From Methanoculleus sp. MH98A (GTDB lineage: Archaea; Halobacteriota; Methanomicrobia; Methanomicrobiales; Methanoculleaceae): a stretch of DNA of 54,310 nt. The stretch is taken from positions 1 to 54,310 of the forward strand of contig NZ_JMIO01000012.1 of the NCBI RefSeq assembly GCF_000691865.1, in the 5' to 3' direction. The position numbers and the translations under genes were made by a program. Below, in pieces: positions 8,485 through 17,329 of this stretch (the stretch's first letter is position 1; each line of letters begins with the position of its first letter). The notes beneath the pieces are model-generated. The model saw only the letters and a list, made by a program, of their open reading frames with translations. It was not told the origin of the DNA and did not search any database.

Positions 8485-8995
8485 CATCCAGTTCATCTCA
8501 CGCGAAGAGCGAGCGTAGCGATCTTGAGCACCGTAGGTGCGAGCTGCGACGGGCCGAACGCGACCGGCCGAAGGGTGCGATGTTCCGTAGGAACGGAGCA
8601 GGAGCACCGAAGGTGCGGGGCGGAAGCGCGAGCACCGTTAGGTGCGAAGGGCAGGAGCGTGAGAAGACCCGAAGGTCTTCGAGGTGCGACCTTCCCTGTG
8701 GGGGGAGCATGAGAAGCCATCAGGCTCCGAAGGAGAGTTCCTCTCGGATAACCGATCTTCGCGTTCTTCGCGGCTTCGCGTGAGGTAGTCAGGTTGAGCA
8801 CCGAAACAGTCTCACGCGAAGGACGCGAAGCCGCGAAGTGCGACCTCCCCTGTGGGGAGGGAACATGAGCACCGCCAGGTGCGAATGACATTCCAAAGAA
8901 ACGTCGTTCTGAATGGTGCTCAAGCTCGCTTCGCTCGCTCTTCGCGTGAGACTACATCGGTTCCCGGCGGTGAAAGCACCCCTGTCAGAGGTCAC
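8485..8995. repeat. Intergenic mosaic repeat, copy R2 (hairpin array)
   Basis: This fills the 618-bp gap between the convergent genes carB and the betaine-binding protein gene. It is a string of short hairpins: GCACC-GTA-GGTGC (8528-8540), GTTCC-GTA-GGAAC (8582-8594), GCACC-GAA-GGTGC (8604-8616), AAGACC-CGAA-GGTCTT (8664-8679), joined by short linkers such as GGAGC and CGAG. The second half repeats words built on CGCGAAG (8756-8850, in both orientations). It lacks the G-run palindrome and TATCGCCACGCAC words of the other copies. Short ORFs here are accidental. Confidence 0.7.
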
Positions 8996-9040
8996 ACTGC
9001 CTGCGGTTAGCAACGCAACACCTAGACGGTTGCGTGAGAA

Positions 9041-9060
9041 TTTTTTGCAAAAAAAAGGGG
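9041..9060 (-). terminator. Oligo-T terminator of the betaine-binding protein gene
   Basis: Read on the minus strand, C4 followed by T8 begins just after the stop codon of the substrate-binding protein gene and is followed by an A6 tract. This is a strong archaeal T-tract terminator. Confidence 0.6.
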
Positions 9061-9061
9061 G

Positions 9062-9931
9062 TTATGCGTTCCCGAGCCAGACGTCGACCTTGTCGCGGTT
9101 GGCGTCGACCCACTTCTGTGCGGCTTCCTCTTCGGGCATGCCGTCCGCGATATCGGTCATGACCGACGCGATGTCCTCGCCGGTCCACTCGAACCGCTCA
9201 AGGATGGCGTGGGCCTCCGGGTCGTCTTCCGCCAGGCCCTGCCGCGCGAGGGTCACGACGTCCTCGGCTCCGCCGTAGACGCCCTTCGGGTCTTCGAGGA
9301 ACTTGAGATCGTAGCGGCCGAACTTCCAGTGCGGCGACCACCCGGTCACCACGACCCACTCCTCATTGTTGATGGCGGAACCCAGCTCCGCCGCCATGCC
9401 GGCGCTGCTGCTTGAAACCAGCTCGTAGTCGAGATCGTACTCATCGATGGCCTGTTCGGTCCGGGTCATGATGCCCGCACCTGGCTCGATGCCGACGATC
9501 CGGCCGTCGAACTGGTCAGAGACACCGTTCATCTCCTCGATCGAGTCGATGGTCACGTAAGTCGGGACGACAAGCCCGATACGTGCCGCTGCGGGGATGT
9601 TTTCATTGACGTAATCGATCTGGTCGCCGTACTGCTCCCAGTAGTGCGCATGGGTGTGCGGGAGCCATCCGGTCGTCGTGAAGTCGACGTCTCCGCTGGC
9701 GAGCGCCTGGAAGAGCGGTCCTGCGTCGACTGCGACCATTTTGACATCGTATCCCGCTTCTTCAAAGACCTGCTTCATCACGTTGCTGCTGGCAATTGCA
9801 CAGTCCCACGTGACGTAGCCGATGCTGACCTTTTTTGCCTCAGTTTCCGTACCGGTGCAGCCGGCAGAGAAGAGGCAGAGTGTCAGAATTAAGCCCGTCA
9901 GTGCGAGCAGGCTTCCAATTTTTCGAACCAT
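9062..9931 (-). CDS. Glycine betaine ABC transporter substrate-binding lipoprotein (ProX/OpuAC type)
   Basis: It captures glycine betaine or a related osmolyte outside the cell and delivers it to the permease. The N-terminus has a hydrophobic segment ending in the lipobox FSAGC at about residue 25, so the mature protein should be a lipid-anchored exoprotein. The OpuAC fold follows (IGYVTWDCAIASSNV, then DVDFTTTGWLPHTHAHY near 100). The length, 289 residues, is typical. It is downstream of the permease and ATPase genes on the same strand but separated by 406 bp with its own TATA box, so it can be expressed separately and at a higher level. Substrate choice among betaines cannot be read from sequence. 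Confidence 0.92.
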   Translation of the reverse strand: MVRKIGSLLALTGLILTLCLFSAGCTGTETEAKKVSIGYVTWDCAIASSNVMKQVFEEAGYDVKMVAVDAGPLFQALASGDVDFTTTGWLPHTHAHYWEQYGDQIDYVNENIPAAARIGLVVPTYVTIDSIEEMNGVSDQFDGRIVGIEPGAGIMTRTEQAIDEYDLDYELVSSSSAGMAAELGSAINNEEWVVVTGWSPHWKFGRYDLKFLEDPKGVYGGAEDVVTLARQGLAEDDPEAHAILERFEWTGEDIASVMTDIADGMPEEEAAQKWVDANRDKVDVWLGNA

Positions 9932-10337
9932 AATTCACCTTATAGATTTTTGTCCCGCCAGAAGGCGGGTAGATTGCATTCAGAACCCGGCTCTGTGGGG
10001 TTCCGGGTTCTCACGAACTGTCCGGGACGGCGATTCACCGATGACCCGGATATCGAGCAGAGGTGGCGGTAGATGCCACTCCTGGCGTGTTTGCACCCCA
10101 GAGCAAAAAGGCCAGTTTTTGACCGGTTCAACGTATGGCCTTAACCATATATAGGTTTTGCGGGTTCCGTTCGGCGAACGGAGCCCGGTTGAAACTGGAT
10201 TTTAAAGTGCGTGCAGCCGGGAAATAATCCTCGATGTGCAGGCGACGTCGCCGTTCTGCCGTTGTCCGGTGCACGGGAAGTTCGCGAAAAAAATGTGGGA
10301 CCCGATCCGCTTTTCCCGGTCACGACCTCTCATTGTG
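9932..10337 (-). other. Non-coding gap between betaine permease and binding-protein genes
   Basis: No plausible gene is seen in these 406 bp. The stretch holds the TATA box near 10150, the near-palindrome around 10120, and a small hairpin CCGTTC-GGC-GAACGG at 10167-10181 which, read on the minus strand, lies downstream of the permease gene. The hairpin may end or process the upstream message. Confidence 0.6.
10145..10157 (-). promoter_or_regulatory. Putative TATA box of the betaine-binding protein gene
   Basis: The minus strand reads CCTATATATGGT here, a good box A about 215 bp upstream of the start codon. It predicts a leader near 190 nt. A nearly palindromic block around 10113-10131 (GGCCAG...ACCGG) lies just downstream and could be an operator. 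Confidence 0.45.
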
Positions 10338-11165
10338 CTACGGCATGAGGTTCTGGGTGATCCGGTCAAGGATGATCGCGATGATCACGATGGCAAGCCC
10401 CGCCTCGAACCCCCCGCCGATATCCACCCGCTGGATGCCCACGAGCACCTGGTAGCCGAGCCCTCTGGCACCGATCATCGATGCGATGACGACCATGGAG
10501 AGGGCGAGCATGATGCACTGGTTCACCCCCGCCATGATGGTGGGAAGCGCAACCGGGAGCTGCACCTTGAGGAGTTTCTGCCGGGGCGTGGAACCGAAGG
10601 CGTCCGCGACCTCGATCAGTTCGATCGGCACCTGCCGGATCCCGAGGTTGGTGAGGCGCAATGCCGGCGGTATTGCGAAGACGACCGTTGCGATGGTGCC
10701 CGGCACGTTCCCGATGCCGAAGAAGATCACGGCGGGGATGAGGTAAACGAACGAGGGCATCGTCTGCATGAAGTCGAGGATCGGCCGGAGCGCTGCATTG
10801 ATCGTGTCGCTTCCTGCGGCCGCGATACCGAGCGGGATCGATATCGCGAGCGCGACGATCGTCGAGACGAGGACGAGCGCCAGGGTGAGCATGGCCAGGT
10901 TCCAGAGCTGGAGATCCCAGATCAGCAGCAGGCCGAGCGCGGTGAGCGCTGCCAGTTTGATGTCGCGCCGGGTGACGAACCAGACCAGCACGCTTACCAG
11001 GACGATCAGGATCGGTGCCGGTATGGCGATCAGGATGCTCTGAAACCCGCCGATGAGGAACCCGAGCCCTCCGCTGATGGCATCGAGCAGCCAGCCGAAG
11101 TACTGCTCGATCCAGTAAACGAGCACTTCGATGGCATCTCCAATAGGAATTTTAGGCAGTTGCAT
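10338..11165 (-). CDS. Glycine betaine ABC transporter permease (ProW/OpuAB type)
   Basis: This is the membrane channel of the osmoprotectant importer. The 275-residue protein has about six to seven hydrophobic segments. The BPD-type permease coupling loop near residues 185-205 (ELIEVADAFGSTPRQKLLKVQLP) contacts the ATPase. The N-terminus is amphipathic and the rest is membrane embedded. The start overlaps the ATPase stop by 14 bp, so the two genes are translationally coupled. Family identity is firm, but the exact osmolyte is not determined. Confidence 0.93.
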   Translation of the reverse strand: MQLPKIPIGDAIEVLVYWIEQYFGWLLDAISGGLGFLIGGFQSILIAIPAPILIVLVSVLVWFVTRRDIKLAALTALGLLLIWDLQLWNLAMLTLALVLVSTIVALAISIPLGIAAAGSDTINAALRPILDFMQTMPSFVYLIPAVIFFGIGNVPGTIATVVFAIPPALRLTNLGIRQVPIELIEVADAFGSTPRQKLLKVQLPVALPTIMAGVNQCIMLALSMVVIASMIGARGLGYQVLVGIQRVDIGGGFEAGLAIVIIAIILDRITQNLMP

Positions 11166-12411
11166 TCACATCCTCCCCCTTTCTTGCCAGAGCAGCAAGG
11201 ATGGCGCCACGTGATATGACGCCCCTGAGCCTGCCGGTATCGTCCACCACCGCCACAGGATAGGGGCTCTCGACGATCAGCGATATGATGTCGCCAAGCG
11301 ATGCATCGGGAGCCACGACGGGAACGTCGGTGATGAGGATGTCGGCGAGCTGTTTGCCCTTCTTGACCGCCTCGGCGGCGGCGTCGAGCGTCACCCGGCC
11401 CTGGAGTATGCGCTGGCGCGTGATCACGAATATCCCCAGGATGTCGTGCTCCTCCATGAGGTGCAGGGCAACCCTCGGGCCCGCGGTACATTGGGCGACC
11501 GGCTCGGGGCGGCGCATCACCTCGCTTGCTGTGAGAACCCTCGTGAGGTCGACGTCGGCGACGAACTTCTCGACGTAGGCGTTCTCGGGGTTCGTCAGGA
11601 TCTCTTCCGGCGTGCCGACCTGCACGATTGCGCCGTCCTTCATCAGGGCGATCCGGTCGCCGAGTTTCAGGGCCTCGTCGAGGTCGTGGGTGACGAAGAT
11701 GATCGTCTTGCCGAGCCGCTGCTGGAGGTCCAGCAGTTCATCCTGCATGTCCCTGCGGATAAGGGGATCGAGAGCGCTGAACGCTTCGTCCATCAGGAGT
11801 ACATCCGGGTCGCTGGTGAGCGCGCGGGCAAGCCCGACGCGCTGCTTCATCCCGCCGGAGAGCTCGTCAGGCATGCTCCCCCCGTAGCCCCCGAGCCCCA
11901 CCATCTGGAGCACTTCCTCGGCTTTTGTGTGCCGTTCTTCCGCCGAAATGCCCTGGATCTCAAGGCCGAAGGCGACGTTGTCGAGAACTGTCTTGTGCGG
12001 AAGGAGAGCAAAACTCTGGAAGATCATCCCGAGCTTGCTCCGCCGGGTCGTTCGGAGTTCTTCCTGGCCCATGCCGACGATGTCCTCGCCGTCAAGCAGT
12101 ATTTCGCCCGCGGTGGGTTCGATGAGCCGGTTGATGCAGCGCAGGAGCGTTGATTTCCCACTCCCGGACAGTCCCATCAGTACGAACGTCTCGCCCGGCA
12201 TGACGTCGAACGAAACGTCATCGAGGGCCAGCGTCGAGCCGGTCTCCTCGTAGATCTCCTGTTTCGAGCGGCCTGTTCTATGGAGTTCCAGTGCCTTTTC
12301 CGGGTCCTGCCCAAATACCTTGGTCAGGTCCCTGACGCTGATTATTGGTTGTAATGATCTTGTGCTCTCTCTGGGTATCTCCTCAAAAATGACGGACCCC
12401 TCCAGCTTCAC
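11152..12411 (-). CDS. Glycine betaine ABC transporter ATP-binding protein with CBS domains (ProV/OpuAA type)
   Basis: This ATPase powers the betaine importer. It shows Walker A GLSGSGKST (about 80-88), the signature LSGGMKQR (about 184), Walker B VLLMDEAFSALDP and the H-loop FVTHDLDEAL. A C-terminal tandem CBS region (about 285-415) follows. In OpuA systems such CBS domains sense ionic strength or nucleotides and gate transport, so osmotic regulation is likely. The start is GTG at 12411; no better start precedes the conserved SVRDLTKVFG. An AT-rich box (AAAATATAAAGC on the minus strand, about 12424-12437) lies too close to the GTG for a long leader, suggesting a short-leader or leaderless transcript. 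Confidence 0.93.
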   Translation of the reverse strand: MKLEGSVIFEEIPRESTRSLQPIISVRDLTKVFGQDPEKALELHRTGRSKQEIYEETGSTLALDDVSFDVMPGETFVLMGLSGSGKSTLLRCINRLIEPTAGEILLDGEDIVGMGQEELRTTRRSKLGMIFQSFALLPHKTVLDNVAFGLEIQGISAEERHTKAEEVLQMVGLGGYGGSMPDELSGGMKQRVGLARALTSDPDVLLMDEAFSALDPLIRRDMQDELLDLQQRLGKTIIFVTHDLDEALKLGDRIALMKDGAIVQVGTPEEILTNPENAYVEKFVADVDLTRVLTASEVMRRPEPVAQCTAGPRVALHLMEEHDILGIFVITRQRILQGRVTLDAAAEAVKKGKQLADILITDVPVVAPDASLGDIISLIVESPYPVAVVDDTGRLRGVISRGAILAALARKGEDVNATA

Positions 12412-12832
12412 GATTTCTATGTTATCTGCTTTATATTTTCGGGTTCCTTAAAATCCGATTCATTTCGGACGGTTTTTAATTTTTGGACCATTTTGATGTT
12501 TTTTAAACGCTGGGTTGCATGAATGCTCCTTATCCCGTGATTTATCTATATTGTGCCGACTATTTTCTATATAGTGCCCATTCTTCCGGATCCCGGGTCC
12601 TCTCCCGGCCCCCGGTGACCTCCGCCCGCGCAGGCAGGCGCCGGGATTGCGTGGTCGCTGCTGCAGTGCCTCCGGGACCTCCGTGCCCAATCCTTTGGCA
12701 TAAAAACAGGGAATGATCGGGATTCCTGCCGGTGCGTCCGTCCATACCATTTCTTTTATTGGGTGAAAAGTCATATCAATGTAGATTACTCCAGTCTGCC
12801 TTCAGGCAGGTAGGAACGCGGAGATCAATACC
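12412..12832. other. Divergent promoter region between betaine transporter and argG
   Basis: The 421-bp gap has no credible ORF. The half next to the transporter is AT-rich with several T-tracts and box A-like words (12424-12510); the argG side has CTTTTATT near 12752. A small hairpin CTGCC-TTCA-GGCAG sits at 12796-12809 in the argG leader, followed by a GGAGAT ribosome-binding site at 12820-12825. The hairpin resembles those of the intergenic mosaics, but only one is present. Confidence 0.5.
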
Positions 12833-14020
12833 ATGGAACAGGGAAAAGTCGTCCTAGCATTTTCAGGAGGTCTCGACACCTCTATCTGTATCCCCCTCCT
12901 GCGCGAGCACTACGGGTTCGATGAGATCGTCACCGTTGCCGTCGACGTGGGCCAGCCCGAGGAGGAGATCGCCCGGGCAACCGAGAAGGGCCGGATGCTT
13001 GCAGACAACCACTACACCATCGATGCGAAGGAGATGTTCGTAGCGGACTGCATCTTCCCCTCGATACGAGCGAACGGGTCGTATGAGGGTTACCCGATGG
13101 GCACGGCGCTTGCCCGCCCGCTGATCGCCGAGGAGATCGTGAAGGTCGCGAAGCAGGAAGGCGCCTCGAAGATCGCGCACGGGTGCACCGGCAAAGGAAA
13201 CGACCAGCTCCGGTTCGACTTCATCTTCAGGGCCGCCGGATACGATATCGTTGCGCCGATGCGGGAGATGAACCTGACCCGGGAGTGGGAGATCTGCTAC
13301 GCACAGGAACACGATATCCCGGTGACGGTGGCGAAGGACAAGCCCTACAGCATCGACGAGAACTGCTGGAGCCGGAGCATCGAGGGCGGCAAACTCGAGG
13401 ACCCGGCCTTCCACCCGCCCGACGATATCTACGCCTGGACGGTGTCGCCGAAGGATGCTCCCGACACGATGGAGGAGATCCGTATCGAGTTCGAGCAGGG
13501 GGTTCCTGTCGCTCTCAACGGGAAAAAGATGCCCGGCCTTGCCCTGATCCGGGAGTTGAACCGGATCGCCGGAAGGAACGGTGTCGGCCGCAACGATATG
13601 GTCGAAGACCGGATCCTCGGCCTGAAGGCCCGCGAGATCTACGAGCACCCGGCCGCGACCGCCCTCCTCGCCGCGCACAGCGATCTCGAACGCCTCGTCC
13701 TGACCCGTTCGGAACTCGCGTTCAAGCATATCGTCGACGACAGGTGGTCGGAACTCGCCTACATGGGGCTCGTGCACGAACCGCTCTTCCACGCGCTCAA
13801 TGCGTTCATCGACAAGACGCAGGAGCGGGTGAACGGCACCGTGGACGTCGGCCTCTACAAGGGCAGCGTGAAGGTGCTCGGACGGAGCTCGGACGGAGCG
13901 CTTTACTCCGACGATCTCGTCTCCTTCGACTCGACGACGCTCGATCAGAACCACGCCGTCGGGTTCTCGAATTACTTCGGCCTGCAGGCGCGCCTGCTCC
14001 AAAACCTCAAGAAATGTTGA
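12833..14020 (+). CDS. argG: Argininosuccinate synthase
   Basis: ArgG joins citrulline and aspartate with ATP to make argininosuccinate, the penultimate step of arginine synthesis. The 395-residue protein has the ATP-pyrophosphatase P-loop SGGLDTS at residues 11-17, the citrulline/aspartate-binding segment GCTGKGNDQ near 117-125, and [11 protein letters not shown] near 172. Length and motif order are standard. The start is supported by GGAGAT 7 nt upstream. The gene ends 8 bp from the convergent FMN-binding protein gene. Its partner argF is encoded about 3 kb downstream on the other strand; argH is not in the window. Confidence 0.97.
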   Translation: MEQGKVVLAFSGGLDTSICIPLLREHYGFDEIVTVAVDVGQPEEEIARATEKGRMLADNHYTIDAKEMFVADCIFPSIRANGSYEGYPMGTALARPLIAEEIVKVAKQEGASKIAHGCTGKGNDQLRFDFIFRAAGYDIVAPMREMNLTREWEICYAQEHDIPVTVAKDKPYSIDENCWSRSIEGGKLEDPAFHPPDDIYAWTVSPKDAPDTMEEIRIEFEQGVPVALNGKKMPGLALIRELNRIAGRNGVGRNDMVEDRILGLKAREIYEHPAATALLAAHSDLERLVLTRSELAFKHIVDDRWSELAYMGLVHEPLFHALNAFIDKTQERVNGTVDVGLYKGSVKVLGRSSDGALYSDDLVSFDSTTLDQNHAVGFSNYFGLQARLLQNLKKC

Positions 14021-14028
14021 AGGGGTGC

Positions 14029-14433
14029 CTAGAGCACCTTCTTCCCTGCTTCTTTTCCCGGCGTGCACTCGAAGATGTCGGTGATCTTGATGACGATGAG
14101 CGATTTCGCCGGGTACTGGTGGCCCTTCGTCCTCACCTGGTCACGGAACTTCTCGTAATCGGGGCCGGATGTCTTGATCTCCGTATCCCCCTTCACCTGG
14201 AAGCAGCGCTTGGTCTCCTGGTCGTAGAAATAGAGCGCCGTGACAGGGTTCTCTTTGAGGTTTTCAAGCGTCTTTACCATGTAGTTGTCCATGATCCAGA
14301 TGGTATCGTCGCCGACGAGCTGGATCGATGCCATCGGCGCCACGTTCGGAACACCGCTTTTGGACGCGGTAGCCATCGGCATGACTTTGGTCTTCGTAAA
14401 TATCTCTTTAATCTCACCTGAAAGCGCAACCAT
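14029..14433 (-). CDS. Pyridoxamine 5'-phosphate oxidase-like FMN-binding protein
   Basis: The 134-residue protein has the split-barrel flavin-binding pattern: MATASKSGVPNVAPMAS (residues 20-36), a central DDTIWIMDNYMVKTLENLKENP segment and a C-terminal IVIKITDIFECTPG strand. Small proteins of this kind bind FMN, or F420 in some archaea, and act as oxidoreductases or flavin carriers; the substrate cannot be inferred. The start at 14433 is chosen because GGGAGAGGTG lies just upstream on the minus strand; the open frame extends further but without similarity. A strong TATA box lies about 85 bp upstream. Confidence 0.85.
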   Translation of the reverse strand: MVALSGEIKEIFTKTKVMPMATASKSGVPNVAPMASIQLVGDDTIWIMDNYMVKTLENLKENPVTALYFYDQETKRCFQVKGDTEIKTSGPDYEKFRDQVRTKGHQYPAKSLIVIKITDIFECTPGKEAGKKVL

Positions 14434-14513
14434 GCGGTTCACCTCTCCCTGGAAGCGGAACGGGCGCGGCAGAGCCGCCGCAACCTGCCCGGTAATGTGG
14501 TTATCCGTGCTAT

Positions 14514-14524
14514 CGATATATAAG
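14514..14524 (-). promoter_or_regulatory. TATA box of the FMN-binding protein gene
   Basis: The minus strand reads CTTATATATCG, an excellent box A 81-91 bp upstream of the start at 14433. It predicts a leader of about 60 nt carrying the GGGAGAGG ribosome-binding site. Confidence 0.6.
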
Positions 14525-14819
14525 CGCTCTGCCGGAACCGGGAGTGCCGGCCGTTCGGTGGTGATCCGTGATGGCGGCGAAAGCGATCTTTCGCACGGTG
14601 CGGGGGGCCGGAGGTGCAACGGCTTCTCACGCTCCTCCCACCTGGACGGCAAAGACCAAAGCCTCTTCAAACTCCTGGATTCTAACCCGGGCGCCAAACG
14701 CCACCCGAATCAATAAATCTTGCTGGAGAAGCCGGGATGCCGTCACGGGAACCGGAAGAAAATGCTTCCTGGGGTTTCCTCCCTCTCCGTGTCCCTGGAA
14801 CCGTATGGAATCATGGAAA

Positions 14820-14828
14820 GGTATAAAG
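14820..14828 (+). promoter_or_regulatory. TATA box of methanogenesis marker 14 gene
   Basis: GGTATAAAG centred at about 14825 lies 25-27 bp before the ATG at 14852, the normal distance to transcription start. This implies a leaderless or nearly leaderless transcript and argues against the upstream ATG codons at 14720, 14762 and 14813. Confidence 0.55.
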
Positions 14829-14851
14829 TAGCAGACGGGGAAACGACTACT

Positions 14852-16348
14852 ATGTGTGCCCGCTTTTTGGAGCGCTTTTTCAAACCTACACCCCACATCG
14901 TCGAAAGCCCGCCTCCGCCGTCGCTCTCGCATGGGGCGGGCTCGGGTGTTCCCGAGTACCGGGTGAAGCCCTATTTTATCGTGGCGTCTGTTGAGATGGG
15001 CAATACCACGACAAAGTGCATCCTGACCGGCACGAATCTGGAGACGGGCAGGTCCTATGTCATCAACAAGACCGTGACCATGAGCCGCGACGTCCGGGCA
15101 CCGAAACCGGGCGAGACGATCTTCGGGGCGACCCTGGACGGCACGGAACTGACGCGGGAGTCGGTTACGGAACTGGTGCGCGACACCCTGATTCGATGCC
15201 ACGACGAGGCTCACCTGAGCATCAAGGACGATCTCGACTTCGTCGTCAGGAGCACCGGCGTCGTGGCGGCGATGGACTCTCCCGACCAGGTCGGGGACTT
15301 CGTCATTGCTCTTGCGAACGGCTGCCTTGAAGCAGGCGTTCCCCCGCGGAAGATGACCCCGCCGATGTCGATCGACAACCTCCCGCCGAAACTCCGGCAG
15401 TTCTCGTTTGCCGATAAAGTGGTCTTCGTCGGTGCGGTGGCCGGCGTCGTGCCGCCGGTCGGGTGCACCGGTGTCGAGATGGTGGCAAACGAGATGGAGG
15501 GGGAGCTTGCGATGGCGGGCATCAAGGAGGGCGCAAAGTGGACGCCGGTCGACTTCCGGAACCCCTGCATATCCATCGACTTCGGGACGACGCTTGATGG
15601 GCGGATCACGAGTGATGTCGCTCCCGATGAACCGAACCCGTTTGCGCAGACGACCGGGAACTTCTGCGGGCTCGCGGGCGCCATACCGGACGCGATCGTC
15701 CGGGGCACCCAGCTCGTGAATGACCAGACGGGAACCGCGCTCGACCTCTTCGGCGACCACAGCATCAGGGGCGCGTTCGGGGGCAGGAAACGTTCCGTCG
15801 TCGAGGAGTACGTCGACCGCTGCCACGAGCATATCGATATCCGGATTGTTCCCACCGACCGGACGCGGTTCGGGCGGGTTCCGGTCTGCGCGGACATGGC
15901 CGACAAGTCGGGCGTTGCTCTCATCGGATGCGACTCGGGCGTCAACGGCAGCGGGATGCCGGATCTTGAGGCAATCGGGCGCGATATCCACGAGAAACAC
16001 GGCGTGGCGATGCTGACCGAGGTCGTCGACCGGGTCTGCGCGAGGATGGCGCTCCGGCTCATCGACGTCGCCGTCGAGAGAGGGATGGTTCCGCCGAACT
16101 CGTCGATCGGGTTCACCGGGCGTGCGGCGATATCGGGGAGGAAGCCCGAGTACATCCTTGCAGGTGTCGCCGAACGGAATCTCTACGATACCCCGAACGA
16201 CCACCTGGTCTTCGTGGACGACGGTCTTGCCCGGGGAGCGGCACTGATGGGCCGGTGCATGAATTCTCTCGGGAAACCGAAAGCACCACTCGGCGGCGTG
16301 CGGGGAGGGCCATGTATTATGTCCCGCCGGATCAAAATAGGAAAGTAG
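14852..16348 (+). CDS. Methanogenesis marker protein 14
   Basis: This belongs to the marker families found in essentially all methanogens and rarely elsewhere; its biochemical role is not established. The 498-residue protein opens with about 45 variable residues, then VASVEMGNTTTKCILTGTNLETG, a glycine/threonine-rich phosphate-binding pattern like ASKHA-fold (actin/HSP70-type) ATPases. The conserved VVRSTGVVA, PPVGCTGVEM, SIDFGTTLDG and GFTGRAAISG segments follow. The repeated FGTT/GNTT motifs support ATP binding, perhaps as an activator or cofactor-maturation ATPase; that is inference. A small gene 12 bp downstream appears co-transcribed. Confidence 0.87.
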   Translation: MCARFLERFFKPTPHIVESPPPPSLSHGAGSGVPEYRVKPYFIVASVEMGNTTTKCILTGTNLETGRSYVINKTVTMSRDVRAPKPGETIFGATLDGTELTRESVTELVRDTLIRCHDEAHLSIKDDLDFVVRSTGVVAAMDSPDQVGDFVIALANGCLEAGVPPRKMTPPMSIDNLPPKLRQFSFADKVVFVGAVAGVVPPVGCTGVEMVANEMEGELAMAGIKEGAKWTPVDFRNPCISIDFGTTLDGRITSDVAPDEPNPFAQTTGNFCGLAGAIPDAIVRGTQLVNDQTGTALDLFGDHSIRGAFGGRKRSVVEEYVDRCHEHIDIRIVPTDRTRFGRVPVCADMADKSGVALIGCDSGVNGSGMPDLEAIGRDIHEKHGVAMLTEVVDRVCARMALRLIDVAVERGMVPPNSSIGFTGRAAISGRKPEYILAGVAERNLYDTPNDHLVFVDDGLARGAALMGRCMNSLGKPKAPLGGVRGGPCIMSRRIKIGK

Positions 16349-16360
16349 GATCTGGTAACC

Positions 16361-16594
16361 ATGGCTGAAGAAGAACTCTACGATATGCTCGTTCCCCCCG
16401 GTGTGCCGCGGAAGATGATCTACGACGTCGTCGAGAAGTATGACGTCGAAGTGGTGCGCCGGCAGCGGAAGATGTCGTTCGCAAACATGGACGGAGATGC
16501 ACGGGAACTGATTGCGTTCCGCGGAAAGAAGGAAGTCGTCGAAGAAGTGCAGAAATACCTTTTTGAGCAGCTCAAAGAGTTCGTCGCGGAATAA
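16361..16594 (+). CDS. Small conserved protein downstream of marker 14
   Basis: The 77-residue acidic, soluble protein has a predicted helix-strand-helix pattern: MLVPPGVPRKMIYDVVEKYDVEVV, then RQRKMSF...ELIAFRGKKEVVEEVQKYLFEQLKEF. I do not recognise its family with certainty. It has no cysteines, signal peptide or membrane segment. It starts 12 bp after the marker 14 stop and is followed by a T7 terminator, so the two genes almost certainly form one transcript. The close linkage suggests a partner or accessory role for the marker 14 protein, which could be checked by conservation of the pair in other methanogens. Confidence 0.75.
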   Translation: MAEEELYDMLVPPGVPRKMIYDVVEKYDVEVVRRQRKMSFANMDGDARELIAFRGKKEVVEEVQKYLFEQLKEFVAE

Positions 16595-16601
16595 CTGCAT
16601 C

Positions 16602-16608
16602 TTTTTTT
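16602..16608 (+). terminator. Oligo-T terminator of marker 14 operon
   Basis: A T7 run begins 7 bp after the stop codon of the small protein gene and fits archaeal termination. Confidence 0.5.
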
Positions 16609-16739
16609 GTTTGTGCGCCGGGGATTGCCGCCGCGAGGCATAGCCTTGGGGTGCACGGTGAAGACCGGGCGGTGGTATGAGAGGGAGTTGCCGCACGGGG
16701 GCTATTTGAGGGGATCTCGGGGCCTTCCTGGCAGTAAAA

Positions 16740-17300
16740 TTCGTTCAAGGATTTTTCAGGGCTCTACGCACCTCGAACTATCGGTGCTCAAACTCTGCTC
16801 TTACTGGAGCACCGCCTATTACCATACACGGCTTTCCAGGGGACTACGCACCTGCGGTGCTCGTGCTCCTGACCCGAAACCCTTTGGGTTTCTCCAGCTC
16901 CGGCCCTTCAGCCCATCGCACCCTTCGGCCAGTCGCATATCGCCACGCACTACCCCCGCCCCCTGGGCGGGGGAGGAGCGCGAAGCGCGGGTGGGGTGGG
17001 GTTACAGGAGTATCTGTATGTAGTGGAGACAGGGGAGGGGGCATGCCCCCTCCCCGTCAGCCCCTCCCCCAATGGCGATACCCCCACGATCCAGTGTCCC
17101 GGGATTTCTCACGGCCAGGGCGTATGTTCGAGCTTGAGATGTTACCTGGTTTCGAATCGCAACGATTCCTCAGAACTGGCAACAGAAGCACTGCCTGGTG
17201 CGAGTTGCACAGTTCGCTGAAAATCCTTTGACGGGTTCCCCTGCCAGGGGACACCATAACCCCCGGCCGGAACGAGCCCATAACCGTTCTCACCCGTCGA
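16740..17300 (+). repeat. Intergenic mosaic repeat, copy R3
   Basis: This fills the 735-bp gap between convergent genes (small protein and argF). It shares a 45-nt exact match, 16827-16871, with R6 (51839-51883). It also has TATCGCCACGCAC (16938-16950), a G-run palindrome with arms GGGGAGGGGG and CCCCCTCCCC (17032-17055), the module AATGGCGATA...CCAGTGT (17071-17098), and a tail (17123-17163) similar to R6. Short hairpins such as GCACC-TGC-GGTGC and AAACCC-TTT-GGGTTT occur in the first half. No coding sequence is credible. Confidence 0.8.
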
Positions 17301-17329
17301 ACCCCGGGCGGAACGGGCGCAGTTGTGTT

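Larger units (their letters stand above)
14434..14851. other. Divergent promoter region between FMN-binding protein and marker 14 genes
   Basis: The 418-bp gap contains the two oppositely directed TATA boxes (about 14520 and 14824) and no convincing gene. ORFs running through it are in-frame upstream extensions of the two flanking genes without family similarity. Confidence 0.6.
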
